A stretch of 15,460 bases of DNA, taken from the NCBI GenBank assembly GCA_051877705.1, contig JBJEJD010000093.1:1-15460 (forward strand). The letters run 5' to 3'. The translations under genes and the position numbers were made by a program. Shown piece by piece: positions 1 through 7,887 of the stretch. The stretch comes from Coprococcus_A sp051877705. GTDB lineage: Bacteria; Bacillota; Clostridia; Lachnospirales; Lachnospiraceae. Below the pieces are notes generated by a model that was not told the DNA's origin, ran no database searches, and was given only the letters and a program-made list of their open reading frames with translations. The first letter of the stretch is position 1. Each line of letters starts with the position of its first letter.

Positions 1-184
1 TGAGGAAAAAGACAAATATATGTTTTGTTCAAAACGTAAAATCGTTAAAAAAAGGTAAAAATTTAACGAAAAAGCTTGACTTTTTTATTGACAAATAATA
101 GTAATAAACCAAGAAAAAATTCAAAATAAAAACCGATAAATAATGAAAATAATGAATTATTATTTGAAAATTCTATAAATTGAC
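1..184. other. AT-rich intergenic leader with no recognised gene
   Basis: No convincing reading frame is present. The stretch is very A/T rich and holds two exact inverted repeats. One is a 14-base palindrome, GTTTTGTTCAAAAC, at 22-35. The other has 8-base arms TCGTTAAA (42-49) and TTTAACGA (62-69) with a 12-base spacer. Two -35-like hexamers (TTGACT at 76-81 and TTGACA at 88-93) have no good -10 partner at 16-18 bases. It may be the tail of an upstream intergenic region or a regulatory leader for hpf; the sequence does not decide. Confidence 0.4.
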
Positions 185-212
185 TTGAAAGAACAGGCTA
201 ATATGCTATAAT
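185..212 (+). promoter_or_regulatory. Sigma-A promoter of hpf
   Basis: TTGAAA (185-190) lies 16 bases before a perfect TATAAT (207-212), and TGc directly before the -10 box makes it an extended -10. Transcription would start near 219, leaving a leader of about 75 bases before the hpf start codon. Confidence 0.75.
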
Positions 213-293
213 AGAAATATAGTTTTATAAGTTGTAAGACAGTAATACCCTGATTAAGTTCAGTGGAATATAGATGATGAAGGAGATGGTTGT

Positions 294-821
294 ATGCGTT
301 ATATTATCAGTGGCCGCAACATTACTGTTACAGAAGGGTTAAAAGAGGCGATTTACGACAAGCTTGGAAAGCTTGAGAAATATTTCACACCGGACACAGA
401 GGTTATTGTTACCCTGAGCGTTGAGAAGCAGCGGCAGAAGATTGAAGTGACTGTACCTGTAAAAGGGCATACAATCCGTGCTGAGCAGGCCAGCGACGAT
501 ATGTATGTATCTATTGATCTGGTTGAAGAGATTATTGTACGCCAGCTGAGAAAGTATAAAACCAAAATTGCGAATCAGCAGCACGGCAGACAGAATTTCC
601 AGCAGGCATATCTGGATATGGAGACAGGCGAGGATGAAGAGATCAGAATTGTAAGAAGCAAGAAGTTTGCTGTGAAGCCGATGGATCCGGAAGAGGCTTG
701 CGTGGAGATGGAACTGTTGGGACATTCGTTCTTTGTATTCCGCAATGCACAGACAGATGAGGTTAATGTGGTATATAAGAGAAAGGGCAATACCTATGGA
801 TTAATTGAACCGGAGAGATAA
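294..821 (+). CDS. hpf: Ribosome hibernation promoting factor, long form
   Basis: A 175-residue long-form hibernation promoting factor (YvyD/HPF family). In this family the N-terminal S30AE domain binds the 30S decoding region, and the C-terminal domain pairs two ribosomes into inactive 100S dimers in resting cells. The S30AE domain spans about residues 1-100 and opens with the typical MRYIISGRNITVTEGLK segment. A linker of roughly 15-20 residues leads to a C-terminal domain (about 118-173) with the characteristic KPMDPEEACVEMELLGHSFF stretch and a conserved YKRKGNTYGLIEPE ending. Length fits the long form (about 170-190) and excludes the short E. coli-type HPF. The ATG has AAGGAG eight bases upstream. 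The gene stands alone between its own promoter and a strong terminator, a usual place for it next to secA in Firmicutes. Confidence 0.96.
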   Translation: MRYIISGRNITVTEGLKEAIYDKLGKLEKYFTPDTEVIVTLSVEKQRQKIEVTVPVKGHTIRAEQASDDMYVSIDLVEEIIVRQLRKYKTKIANQQHGRQNFQQAYLDMETGEDEEIRIVRSKKFAVKPMDPEEACVEMELLGHSFFVFRNAQTDEVNVVYKRKGNTYGLIEPER

Positions 822-842
822 AAGATAATAACTGATGCTCGG

Positions 843-880
843 GAAGAGGCAGCCACATGAGTGGCAGCCTCTTCTTTTCT
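843..880 (+). terminator. Rho-independent terminator after hpf
   Basis: GAAGAGGC-A-GCCAC (843-856) pairs with GTGGC-A-GCCTCTTC (861-874) around an ATGA loop. The stem has 13 base pairs with one A/A mismatch and is followed by a T-rich run (TTTTCT). It closes the hpf transcript. Confidence 0.9.
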
Positions 881-908
881 GTACACATAACGTTTATTCT
901 TTTTTTAT

Positions 909-937
909 TTGCAAATGGCGGTATATAGTGTTAGAAT
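909..937 (+). promoter_or_regulatory. Sigma-A promoter of secA
   Basis: TTGCAA (909-914) and TAGAAT (932-937) are separated by 17 bases, and TGt before the -10 box gives an extended -10. It lies just after the hpf terminator, so secA is probably transcribed separately. The expected start is near 944, about 40 bases before the coding region. Confidence 0.65.
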
Positions 938-983
938 AAATGGGATATAGACGCAATATTGAATATATTTAGGAGAGAATTAT

Positions 984-3587
984 ATGGGATTATTCAGTAA
1001 GATCATGGGTACTCACAGTGAGAGAGAACTGAAGAAAGTATATCCGATCGTTGATAAAATCGAGGCACTTGCTCCGGAGATGGAGCGCTTGTCGGATGAA
1101 GAACTGAGAGCCAAAACAGATGAATTCAGGAAGCGTCTGGCGGAAGGCGAGACACTTGATGACCTTCTGGTAGAAGCTTATGCTGTTGTGAGAGAGGCTG
1201 CAACCCGTGTACTGGGTATGCGGCATTACAGAGTACAGTTAATTGGCGGTGTTATTCTGCATCAGGGTCGTATTGCCGAGATGAAGACTGGTGAAGGTAA
1301 GACACTGGTGGCAACATTGCCGGCTTACCTGAATGCTCTGGAAGGTAAAGGCGTGCATATTGTAACGGTCAATGACTATCTGGCCAATCGAGATGCAGAA
1401 TGGATGGGTGCTGTTCATCGATTTCTGGGCCTGAGCGTGGGCGTTATATTGAACAGTATGAATTCCGAAGAGCGACGGGCCGCTTATCAGTGTGATATTA
1501 CCTATGCTACCAACAATGAACTTGGTTTTGACTATCTTCGTGATAATATGGCTGTTTATGAGAAGCAGCTGGTACAGCGTGAACTGCACTATGCTATCAT
1601 CGATGAGGTGGACTCTGTATTGATCGATGAGGCACGTACACCTCTGATTATTTCCGGTCAGAGTGGTAAGTCAACGGCTCTTTACAATACCTGCGATTAT
1701 CTGGCAAAACGTATGGTTAAAGGTGAGCGTAAGGGCGAGATCAATAAAATGACTGTGATGATGGGCGAGGAAGTCGAAGAGACAGGGGATTTTATTGTCA
1801 ATGAAAAGGAAAAACATGTTGTTATGACAGAGCAGGGTGTTAAAAAGGTGGAGCAGTATTTCCATCTGAACAACCTGGCGGATGCTGAGAATCTGGAGAT
1901 TCAGCATGTCATGACTCTGGCTCTCCGGGCCAACTATCTCATGGCCCGGGACAAGAACTATGTGGTTAAGGATGGCGAAGTGCTGATCGTTGATGAATTT
2001 ACCGGACGTATCATGCCGGGACGCCGTTATTCAGACGGTCTCCATCAGGCAATCGAGGCGAAGGAAGGTGTTGATGTTAAGCGTGAGAGCAGAACACTGG
2101 CAACAATCACACTGCAGAATTTCTTCAATAAATATGCGAAGACAGCCGGTATGACAGGTACAGCCCTGACGGAGGAGAATGAGTTCCGTGAGATTTATGG
2201 TCTGGATGTTATCGAGATTCCGCCGAACAAGAAGGTAATCCGAGTGGATCATGATGATGTCGTATATGGGACTCACAGGGAAAAGATTAATGCCATTGTT
2301 GAGGATATTATAGAGACACATAAAAAGGGGCAGCCTGTACTGGTGGGTACGATCACCATTGAAGGGTCCGAAGAACTCAGTAATATGCTTAGAAAACAGG
2401 GCATTCCACATAATGTACTGAATGCCAAGTATCATGAGAAGGAAGCTCAGATTGTTGCGGATGCAGGTGAGAGAGGTGCGGTTACCATTGCGACCAATAT
2501 GGCCGGCCGTGGTACGGATATCAAGCTTGGAGAAGGTGTGGCCGAGCTGGGAGGTCTGAAGATCATAGGTACAGAACGCCATGAGGCGAGACGTATTGAT
2601 AATCAGCTGCGTGGTCGTGCAGGACGACAGGGGGATCCGGGTGATACCCGTTTCTATATTTCACTGGAAGATGACCTGATGCGTCTTTTTGGTTCGGACA
2701 AGATGATGAAAGTGTTCAATGCTCTTTCTCATGAAGATGGTATGGCCATTGAGCATAAGATGCTGTCCAGTGCTGTTGAGAAAGCTCAGAAGAAGATTGA
2801 GTCCAACAACTTCTCAATTCGAAAGAATCTGCTGGAATATGATCAGGTCATTAATGAGCAGCGTGAGCTGATTTATGAGGAGCGCCGGCGTGTTCTTAAA
2901 GGCGAGAGCATGAGAGATGAGATTCTGCGAATGATCGGCAATGTGGTAAAGGCTGAGGTTTCAGATATTATTGAAGAAGGTCAGAGTCCGGAGGAATGGA
3001 ATCTTCTGATGCTGAACAGGACACTTCTTCCGATTGCTCCGATTCGTCCGCTCTCTATGAATCATGATGATTATAAAGGCTATACAAGAGAACGTCTGAT
3101 TGACGAGATAACGGAGAAGGTAAAAGAACTTTACGCTCAGAAGGAGCAAGAAATTGAGCAGGAGACAGGTTCTGCGGAGACTTTCCGTGAAGTAGAACGC
3201 GTATTTCTTTTGAAGGTCATTGATAATAAATGGATGAGTCATATTGATGATATGGATCAGCTGCGTCAGGGCATTTCTCTGCAGGCTTATGCTCAGAAGG
3301 ATCCGGTTGTTGAATATCGGTATGCAGGTATTGAGATGTTTGATGAAATGATCGCAGCCATTTCCAAGGATATTGTTATGATCATGCTGCACATCCGAAA
3401 GAAACCGGAGACTGAGAGAAAGCAGGAGGTTAAGGTGACCGGCACGAACAAAGATGATTCCGGACCGAGAAAGCCTGTTCGCAGGAACAATAAAAAAGTG
3501 CTGCCGAACGATCCATGTCCGTGCGGTAAATGTTATCCGGATGGAAAACCAATTAAATATAAGAATTGCTGTGGACGCAATAAATAA
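984..3587 (+). CDS. secA: Preprotein translocase ATPase SecA
   Basis: An 867-residue SecA, the motor ATPase that pushes preproteins through SecYEG at the inner face of the cytoplasmic membrane. Walker A is at residues 100-107 (MKTGEGKT) and the DEVD Walker B box at 207-210, followed by the SVLIDEARTPLIISG signature. The second nucleotide-binding lobe carries NMAGRGTDIKLG (from residue 505), and the helical scaffold region lies around 740-800. The C-terminal zinc tail has Cys845, Cys847, Cys862 and Cys863. Its CxC and CC pairs are 14 residues apart instead of the usual 8, with an additional Cys850. Length is close to other Firmicute SecA1 proteins, so this is the housekeeping copy and not an accessory SecA2. 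The ATG has AGGAG eight bases upstream. It has its own promoter and a downstream hairpin. Confidence 0.98.
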   Translation: MGLFSKIMGTHSERELKKVYPIVDKIEALAPEMERLSDEELRAKTDEFRKRLAEGETLDDLLVEAYAVVREAATRVLGMRHYRVQLIGGVILHQGRIAEMKTGEGKTLVATLPAYLNALEGKGVHIVTVNDYLANRDAEWMGAVHRFLGLSVGVILNSMNSEERRAAYQCDITYATNNELGFDYLRDNMAVYEKQLVQRELHYAIIDEVDSVLIDEARTPLIISGQSGKSTALYNTCDYLAKRMVKGERKGEINKMTVMMGEEVEETGDFIVNEKEKHVVMTEQGVKKVEQYFHLNNLADAENLEIQHVMTLALRANYLMARDKNYVVKDGEVLIVDEFTGRIMPGRRYSDGLHQAIEAKEGVDVKRESRTLATITLQNFFNKYAKTAGMTGTALTEENEFREIYGLDVIEIPPNKKVIRVDHDDVVYGTHREKINAIVEDIIETHKKGQPVLVGTITIEGSEELSNMLRKQGIPHNVLNAKYHEKEAQIVADAGERGAVTIATNMAGRGTDIKLGEGVAELGGLKIIGTERHEARRIDNQLRGRAGRQGDPGDTRFYISLEDDLMRLFGSDKMMKVFNALSHEDGMAIEHKMLSSAVEKAQKKIESNNFSIRKNLLEYDQVINEQRELIYEERRRVLKGESMRDEILRMIGNVVKAEVSDIIEEGQSPEEWNLLMLNRTLLPIAPIRPLSMNHDDYKGYTRERLIDEITEKVKELYAQKEQEIEQETGSAETFREVERVFLLKVIDNKWMSHIDDMDQLRQGISLQAYAQKDPVVEYRYAGIEMFDEMIAAISKDIVMIMLHIRKKPETERKQEVKVTGTNKDDSGPRKPVRRNNKKVLPNDPCPCGKCYPDGKPIKYKNCCGRNK

Positions 3588-3597
3588 TCAAATAAAC

Positions 3598-3642
3598 AGG
3601 CTGTGAATCCGCATTAATTCGGAATATAATTCACAGCCTTTT
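3598..3642 (+). terminator. Probable terminator after secA
   Basis: AGGCTGTGAAT (3598-3608) pairs perfectly over 11 bases with ATTCACAGCCT (3629-3639), followed by TTTTA. The loop of about 20 bases contains a small CCG/CGG inner stem and a TATAAT (3625-3630) that runs into the right arm, so the element may also carry the prfB -10 box. Confidence 0.7.
3625..3630 (+). promoter_or_regulatory. Possible -10 box for prfB
   Basis: A perfect TATAAT lies about 45 bases before the prfB start, inside the secA terminator hairpin. The matching -35 (CTGTGA at 3601-3606, 18-base spacing) is poor. Transcription from here would begin near 3637 and produce a short leader containing the prfB ribosome binding site. 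Confidence 0.35.
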
Positions 3643-3674
3643 ATCATCGTTGAATAAAGAAAGAGGTGATTTTG

Positions 3675-4800
3675 GTGGTCGAGTTTGATCAGATCAAGTT
3701 TGCATTGAACGGCTATGCCGTACCATTAAAAGAAGTGGGGGATTCACTTTGACCTGGCTAATAAGCAGTCAAGGATTGAAGAACTGGAACGAATGATGGA
3801 GGAGCCGGGTTTCTGGGACAATGCCGATAAGGCCAATGAGGCCATGAAGGAACTCAAGAATCTGAAAGATACAGCAGAAGAATACAGACGTCTTCAGACT
3901 GCCTATGAAGATGTGGAGACGCTGCTGGAGATGGGATATGAAGAAGATGATGCCTCACTGATACCAGAAGTGCAGGAAGCCATGAGTGATTTTGAAAAGC
4001 GTTTTGAACACCTTCGGATTAAAACGCTTTTATCGGAGGAGTATGATAGTGATAACGCTATTCTGACACTCCATGCCGGGGCGGGCGGCACAGAAGCCTG
4101 TGACTGGGTGAGTATGCTGTTCCGTATGTATACACGATGGGCAGAGAAAAATGGCTTCACTACAACAGTACTGGATTACCTGGATGGTGAAGAAGCAGGC
4201 ATTAAATCTGTAACAGTGGAGATTGCCGGTGAGAATGCCTATGGCTATCTGAAGAGTGAAAAGGGTATCCATCGCTTAGTGCGTATTTCACCTTTTAATG
4301 CTGCGGGCAAGAGGCAGACTTCCTTTGCTTCCTGTGATGTGATGCCGGATATTGAAGAAGATCTGGATATTGAAATTAATGAGGATGATCTGAGAATTGA
4401 TACTTACAGGTCCAGTGGTGCAGGTGGACAGCATATCAATAAAACTTCCTCTGCTATTCGTATTACGCATCTGCCTACCAATATTGTTGTACAGTGTCAG
4501 AACGAGCGGTCTCAGCATATGAATAAGGATAAAGCAATGCAGATGCTGAAAGCAAAATTGTATTTGCTGAAGCAGCAGGAGAATCAGGAAAAACTGTCCG
4601 GCATACGCGGTGAGGTGAAGGACAATGCATGGGGAAGCCAGATTCGTTCCTATGTCATGCAGCCATATAAGCTGGTGAAGGACCACCGGACTTCGGCTGA
4701 GAGCAGTAATGTGGATGCGGTCATGGATGGAAGTATAGATGTTTTTATCAATGCTTATCTGAAATGGAATAATCTTCTGAAAAATCAGCCACAGGAGTAG
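3675..4800 (+). CDS. prfB: Peptide chain release factor 2, made by programmed +1 frameshift
   Basis: RF2 releases finished peptides at UGA and UAA codons. Frame one starts at GTG 3675 (AGAGG eight bases upstream; TTG 3672 is a weaker alternative) and gives 25 residues ending at CTT 3747-3749, where an in-frame TGA (3750-3752) follows. Skipping T3750 joins it to the second frame, DLANKQSRIEELER and onward, for a total of 374 residues. After this joining, the stop-codon-reading SPF motif falls at 205-207 and the catalytic GGQ at 250-252, exactly the E. coli RF2 numbering, which supports both start and slip site. Residue 246, a variable Thr/Ala position in E. coli strains, is Ser. The gene ends in TAG, read by RF1 and not RF2, so only the internal UGA responds to RF2 level. 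It is an intact gene, not a pseudogene. Confidence 0.96.
3737..3753 (+). promoter_or_regulatory. Programmed +1 frameshift site of prfB
   Basis: The slip sequence CTT-TGA-C (3747-3753) is the canonical RF2 recoding site. The Shine-Dalgarno-like stimulator is GGGGG at 3737-3741, with five bases before CTT. The well-studied E. coli site has three bases between AGGGGG and CUU. Low RF2 slows termination at UGA, the ribosome slips forward by one base, and more RF2 is made; this autoregulation is established for the family and inferred here. Confidence 0.92.
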
Positions 4801-4836
4801 GCTGCTGCCGTGATTATTTTTTTCTGAGAAAAATAG

Positions 4837-4865
4837 TTGCATCGGGTCGTTTTTTGTGTTACTAT
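4837..4865 (+). promoter_or_regulatory. Probable promoter of the ACT-hom-kinase block
   Basis: TTGCAT (4837-4842) and TACTAT (4860-4865) are 17 bases apart, with TGt directly before the -10 box. The hexamers are each imperfect but the spacing and extended -10 are good. The expected start is near 4872, about 43 bases before the ATG. No T-box, riboswitch or attenuator-like structure is visible in the 114 bases between prfB and this gene. Confidence 0.5.
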
Positions 4866-4914
4866 CGTTCTAGTAAAAACAAGTGTATTTCCGGTGCGAA
4901 CAAAGGGTGGTTTT

Positions 4915-5358
4915 ATGGGCAGCAACAATAAATATTATATTGTGAAGGAGAAAGCATTACCGGAGGTCCTTTTGAAGGTCGTGGAGGCTAAAAGGATGAT
5001 TGATTCTGAAAAAGCCGTGACTGTACAGGAGGCAACGGATGCTGTAGGTATCAGCAGGAGTTCATTTTATAAATACAAAGATGATATTATTCCTTTTCAT
5101 GAGAATATCCATGGAAGGACCATTACGTTGAGCATACAGCTGGATGATGAACCGGGAGTTCTGTCAGGAATTCTGGGGAGAATTGCGGATTTTCATGCCA
5201 ATATACTGACCATACACCAGGCCATCCCGATTAACGGGGTGGCATCCCTGACGTTGAGCATAGATATTCTGCCTACATCGGGAGATTTTTCTGCACTTGT
5301 GGAAACGCTGAATGCGATGAAGGGTGTTCACGATATAAAAATACTTGGAAGAGAATAA
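4915..5358 (+). CDS. ACT domain protein, PheB / UPF0735 family
   Basis: A 147-residue protein, the same length as B. subtilis PheB (recalled from memory), with matching landmarks. These are an N-terminal helical part (about 1-60) ending in a helix-turn-helix-like SRSSFYKYKDDIIPF segment, and a C-terminal ACT domain (about 70-145) containing DDEPGVLSGILGRIADFHAN and a conserved IHQAIPINGVASLTLSI stretch. ACT domains bind amino acids and regulate amino-acid metabolism; the exact role of this family is not settled. The ATG at 4915 has AAAGGG seven bases upstream; an upstream in-frame extension to 4837 overlaps the promoter and is rejected. The gene sits 32 bases before hom, so a regulatory role in the homoserine/threonine branch is a fair inference. 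The ligand cannot be read from the sequence. Confidence 0.9.
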   Translation: MGSNNKYYIVKEKALPEVLLKVVEAKRMIDSEKAVTVQEATDAVGISRSSFYKYKDDIIPFHENIHGRTITLSIQLDDEPGVLSGILGRIADFHANILTIHQAIPINGVASLTLSIDILPTSGDFSALVETLNAMKGVHDIKILGRE

Positions 5359-5390
5359 AATGGCACTGGTAGTTGGTGCAGGAGGAGATT

Positions 5391-6608
5391 ATGGTGAATA
5401 TAGCAGTTTTAGGATATGGTACAGTAGGTTCAGGTGTTGTGGAGGTGCTGGCAACCAATCATGACGCTATTGCAAAACGTGCAGGCGAAGAGATTAATGT
5501 GAAATATGTTCTTGATTTGAGGGACTTTCCGGAAGATCCGATTCAGGAGAAGATTGTTCATGATTATCAGGTGATTCTGGATGATCCGGATGTTAAGATA
5601 GTTGTGGAGGTGATGGGGGGCGTTGAGCCTGCCTTTACTTTTGTAAAAAAAGCTTTGCTTGCCGGTAAAAGTGTGGCTACTTCCAATAAGGAGCTGGTGG
5701 CCAAACATGGTGCTCAGCTGCTGGAGATTGCCCGCACTAATAATGTGAATTTCCTGTTCGAGGCCAGTGTGGGTGGAGGTATTCCGATTATCCGTCCGTT
5801 GAATCAGTCTCTGACAGCCGACGAGATTACGGAAATCACAGGCATTCTGAACGGAACAACCAATTATATGCTGACTAAAATGGACAATGACGTTGCCAAT
5901 TATGCTGATGTGCTGAAGCAGGCGCAGGATAAAGGGTATGCTGAAAGAAATCCGGAAGCAGATGTGGAAGGCTACGATGCCTGTCGTAAGATTGCTATCT
6001 TAACTTCTCTGGCTTATGGCAAACAGGTGGATTATGAGGATATTCATACTGAAGGCATCACTCAGATTACGGATATTGATTTTAAATATGCGAAAAAGAT
6101 GAATAAGAGTATCAAACTTCTCGGAACAAGCCGGAAGGAAGAGGCGGGTGTCTTTGCCTTGGTAGTGCCAATGATGATCAATGCCGGTCATCCGCTCTAC
6201 AGCGTAAGTGATGTGTTCAATGCGATTCTTGTCAAGGGAAATGCTCTGGGAGATGTGATGTTTTACGGAAAAGGTGCAGGCAAGCTTCCAACAGCCAGTG
6301 CGGTTGTTTCTGATATAGTGGACGAAGTAAAACATATGGGAACCCATATTCTGACAGAATGGAAGCCTGAAAAACTGAATCTGGCCGATTATAACCAGTA
6401 TGTCAGTCGCTTCTTTGTCCGTGTAAAGGGCGAGCAGGAAGAAGTTGCGGCTCAGATTGAGGAACTGTTTGGCAGTGTAGATTTCTGTCGGGCTGAGGAT
6501 GTGGCTGGCGAATTTGCTTTTATAACTTTGCCATTGAAGGTAGAGGAGTTTGAAGTACGAAAAGCACAGCTGAATGGCTTTATTTCCCGCATATTTGTGA
6601 ATGAATAG
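5391..6608 (+). CDS. hom: Homoserine dehydrogenase
   Basis: A 405-residue enzyme that reduces aspartate semialdehyde to homoserine with NAD(P)H, the branch point to threonine and methionine. The Rossmann motif GYGTVG is at 8-13, SNKELVAKHG at 98-107 and LNGTTNYM at 153-160. The catalytic pair Asp196/Lys200 lies in EGYDACRK, with the same four-residue spacing as Asp219/Lys223 of the yeast enzyme. A C-terminal ACT domain (about 340-405) is present but compact, so the protein is somewhat shorter than B. subtilis Hom (about 430). In the family this domain gives threonine feedback. The ATG at 5391 has AGGAGG five bases upstream; an in-frame TTG at 5373 would place that site inside the gene. It probably shares a transcript with the ACT gene before it and the kinase-like gene 59 bases after it. 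Confidence 0.97.
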   Translation: MVNIAVLGYGTVGSGVVEVLATNHDAIAKRAGEEINVKYVLDLRDFPEDPIQEKIVHDYQVILDDPDVKIVVEVMGGVEPAFTFVKKALLAGKSVATSNKELVAKHGAQLLEIARTNNVNFLFEASVGGGIPIIRPLNQSLTADEITEITGILNGTTNYMLTKMDNDVANYADVLKQAQDKGYAERNPEADVEGYDACRKIAILTSLAYGKQVDYEDIHTEGITQITDIDFKYAKKMNKSIKLLGTSRKEEAGVFALVVPMMINAGHPLYSVSDVFNAILVKGNALGDVMFYGKGAGKLPTASAVVSDIVDEVKHMGTHILTEWKPEKLNLADYNQYVSRFFVRVKGEQEEVAAQIEELFGSVDFCRAEDVAGEFAFITLPLKVEEFEVRKAQLNGFISRIFVNE

Positions 6609-6667
6609 CAATGTTCAGCAGCGGTAAATATTGTGAATGACATATTGATATGAAAGGAAGAACTGTA

Positions 6668-7870
6668 ATGAAATACGTAATTGTTCTTGGAGATGGCATG
6701 GCGGACAGACCCATAGCGGAATTGTCGGGAAAGACGCCATTGGAATATGCGGGGACGGAGACTATGGATATGCTGGCTGCCAGATCAGAGATCGGTATGG
6801 TGCATACGATTCCTGATGGTATGAGTCCGGGCAGCGATACAGCCAATCTTTCCGTACTGGGATACAATCCGCGGCAGTATTATACCGGACGTTCTCCTCT
6901 TGAGGCTTTGAGCATCGGTGTTGATATGAAGGCGACAGATATTGCATTGAGATGTAATCTGGTGACGCTTACAGAAGATGAAGATGTTTATGAGGAAAGG
7001 ACAATTATTGATCATAGTTCAGATGAGATATCGACAGAAGATGCGGCTATTCTTTTGAATGCGGTGCGGGAGAAACTGGAGAATGACACCTATAGGTTTT
7101 ATGTAGGTACGAGTTATCGGCATCTGACGATCTGGGATAAAGGCCAGGTGGTAGATCTGGCAGCGCCTCATGATCATCTCGGACAGGTTATCAAAGAGTA
7201 TCTGCCGGAGAATATGGTTCTTCGTGAAATGATGAGGAAGAGCTACGATATTCTTGTCAATCATCCGATTAATATAGAGAGAAAGAAAAAAGGACTTAAT
7301 CCGGCTAATTCCTGTTGGTTCTGGGGTGCCGGTACCCGTCCTGCTTTGACTTCTTTTAAAGAGAAGACAGGTAAGGATGGCGTTATGGTATCAGCTGTTG
7401 ATCTGCTGAAAGGGATTGCTGTTGGAGCCGGTATGCGTAATATTATCGTTGAAGGCGCGAATGGTGGTCTTCATACTAATTATGTGGGTAAGGCTCAGGC
7501 GGCAGTCAATGCGTTATGCAATGAAGGTGCGGACTTTGCCTATATTCATGTGGAAGCACCGGATGAAATGGGACATCAGGGAAGCGTATCGAAGAAAGTT
7601 GAAGCCATAGAATATCTGGACAGCAAGGTTATCAGGACGGTTTACGAAGGGTTGAAGACAGCAGGAGTGGATTTTCGCATGCTTGTATTGCCGGATCACC
7701 CGACACCGATCGAGATCCGTACCCATGCCAGTGAACCTGTGCCATATCTGTTGTATGACAGTACCGATGAGCTGGAAAAAACATGGCTGTATAATGAACG
7801 TGAAGGCGAGGCCAGCGGCAATTATATTGCAGAGGGTCATACGCTCATAGATCATTTGTTTGAAAAATAA
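6668..7870 (+). CDS. Phosphoglycerate mutase-fold protein, probable homoserine kinase
   Basis: A 400-residue member of the alkaline phosphatase superfamily related to archaeal-type cofactor-independent phosphoglycerate mutase (ApgM). Visible active-site elements are Asp9 in VLGDGMAD, the Ser56 nucleophile in SPGSDTAN, Asp299 and His303 in APDEMGH, Asp343-His344 in LPDHPTP and His353 in RTHASEP, the pattern expected for two-metal sites. A subfamily of these proteins was proposed as a replacement homoserine kinase (TIGR02535, as I recall it) because it occurs next to threonine genes. Its place directly after hom and an ACT protein fits that reading, so phosphorylation of homoserine is more likely than a glycolytic role. 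This is inference. The ATG at 6668 has AAGGAAG seven bases upstream; the earlier in-frame ATG at 6650 would put that site inside the gene. Confidence 0.88.
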   Translation: MKYVIVLGDGMADRPIAELSGKTPLEYAGTETMDMLAARSEIGMVHTIPDGMSPGSDTANLSVLGYNPRQYYTGRSPLEALSIGVDMKATDIALRCNLVTLTEDEDVYEERTIIDHSSDEISTEDAAILLNAVREKLENDTYRFYVGTSYRHLTIWDKGQVVDLAAPHDHLGQVIKEYLPENMVLREMMRKSYDILVNHPINIERKKKGLNPANSCWFWGAGTRPALTSFKEKTGKDGVMVSAVDLLKGIAVGAGMRNIIVEGANGGLHTNYVGKAQAAVNALCNEGADFAYIHVEAPDEMGHQGSVSKKVEAIEYLDSKVIRTVYEGLKTAGVDFRMLVLPDHPTPIEIRTHASEPVPYLLYDSTDELEKTWLYNEREGEASGNYIAEGHTLIDHLFEK

Positions 7871-7887
7871 CTGACAACTACTGTGGG

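Noticed and set aside
180..212. TTGACT at 180-185 as the hpf -35 box
   Set aside because: The spacer to TATAAT would be 21 bases; TTGAAA at 185-190 gives a normal 16.
3675..3752. In-frame TGA early in prfB read as a broken gene
   Set aside because: The TGA is in the CTT-TGA-C context of the known RF2 frameshift, and joining the frames restores E. coli numbering for SPF and GGQ exactly.
4837..4914. Longer form of the ACT protein
   Set aside because: The extension overlaps the likely promoter, has no ribosome binding site and would exceed the 147-residue family length.
4801..4914. T-box, riboswitch or leader peptide controlling the hom block
   Set aside because: The stretch is too short and shows no T-box sequence, no stable alternating hairpins and no Thr-rich short frame.
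6000..6611. Minus-strand 203-codon open frame opposite hom
   Set aside because: It has no recognisable protein features and mirrors the codon pattern of hom; similar antisense frames occur opposite secA (2031-2582) and prfB (4288-4842).
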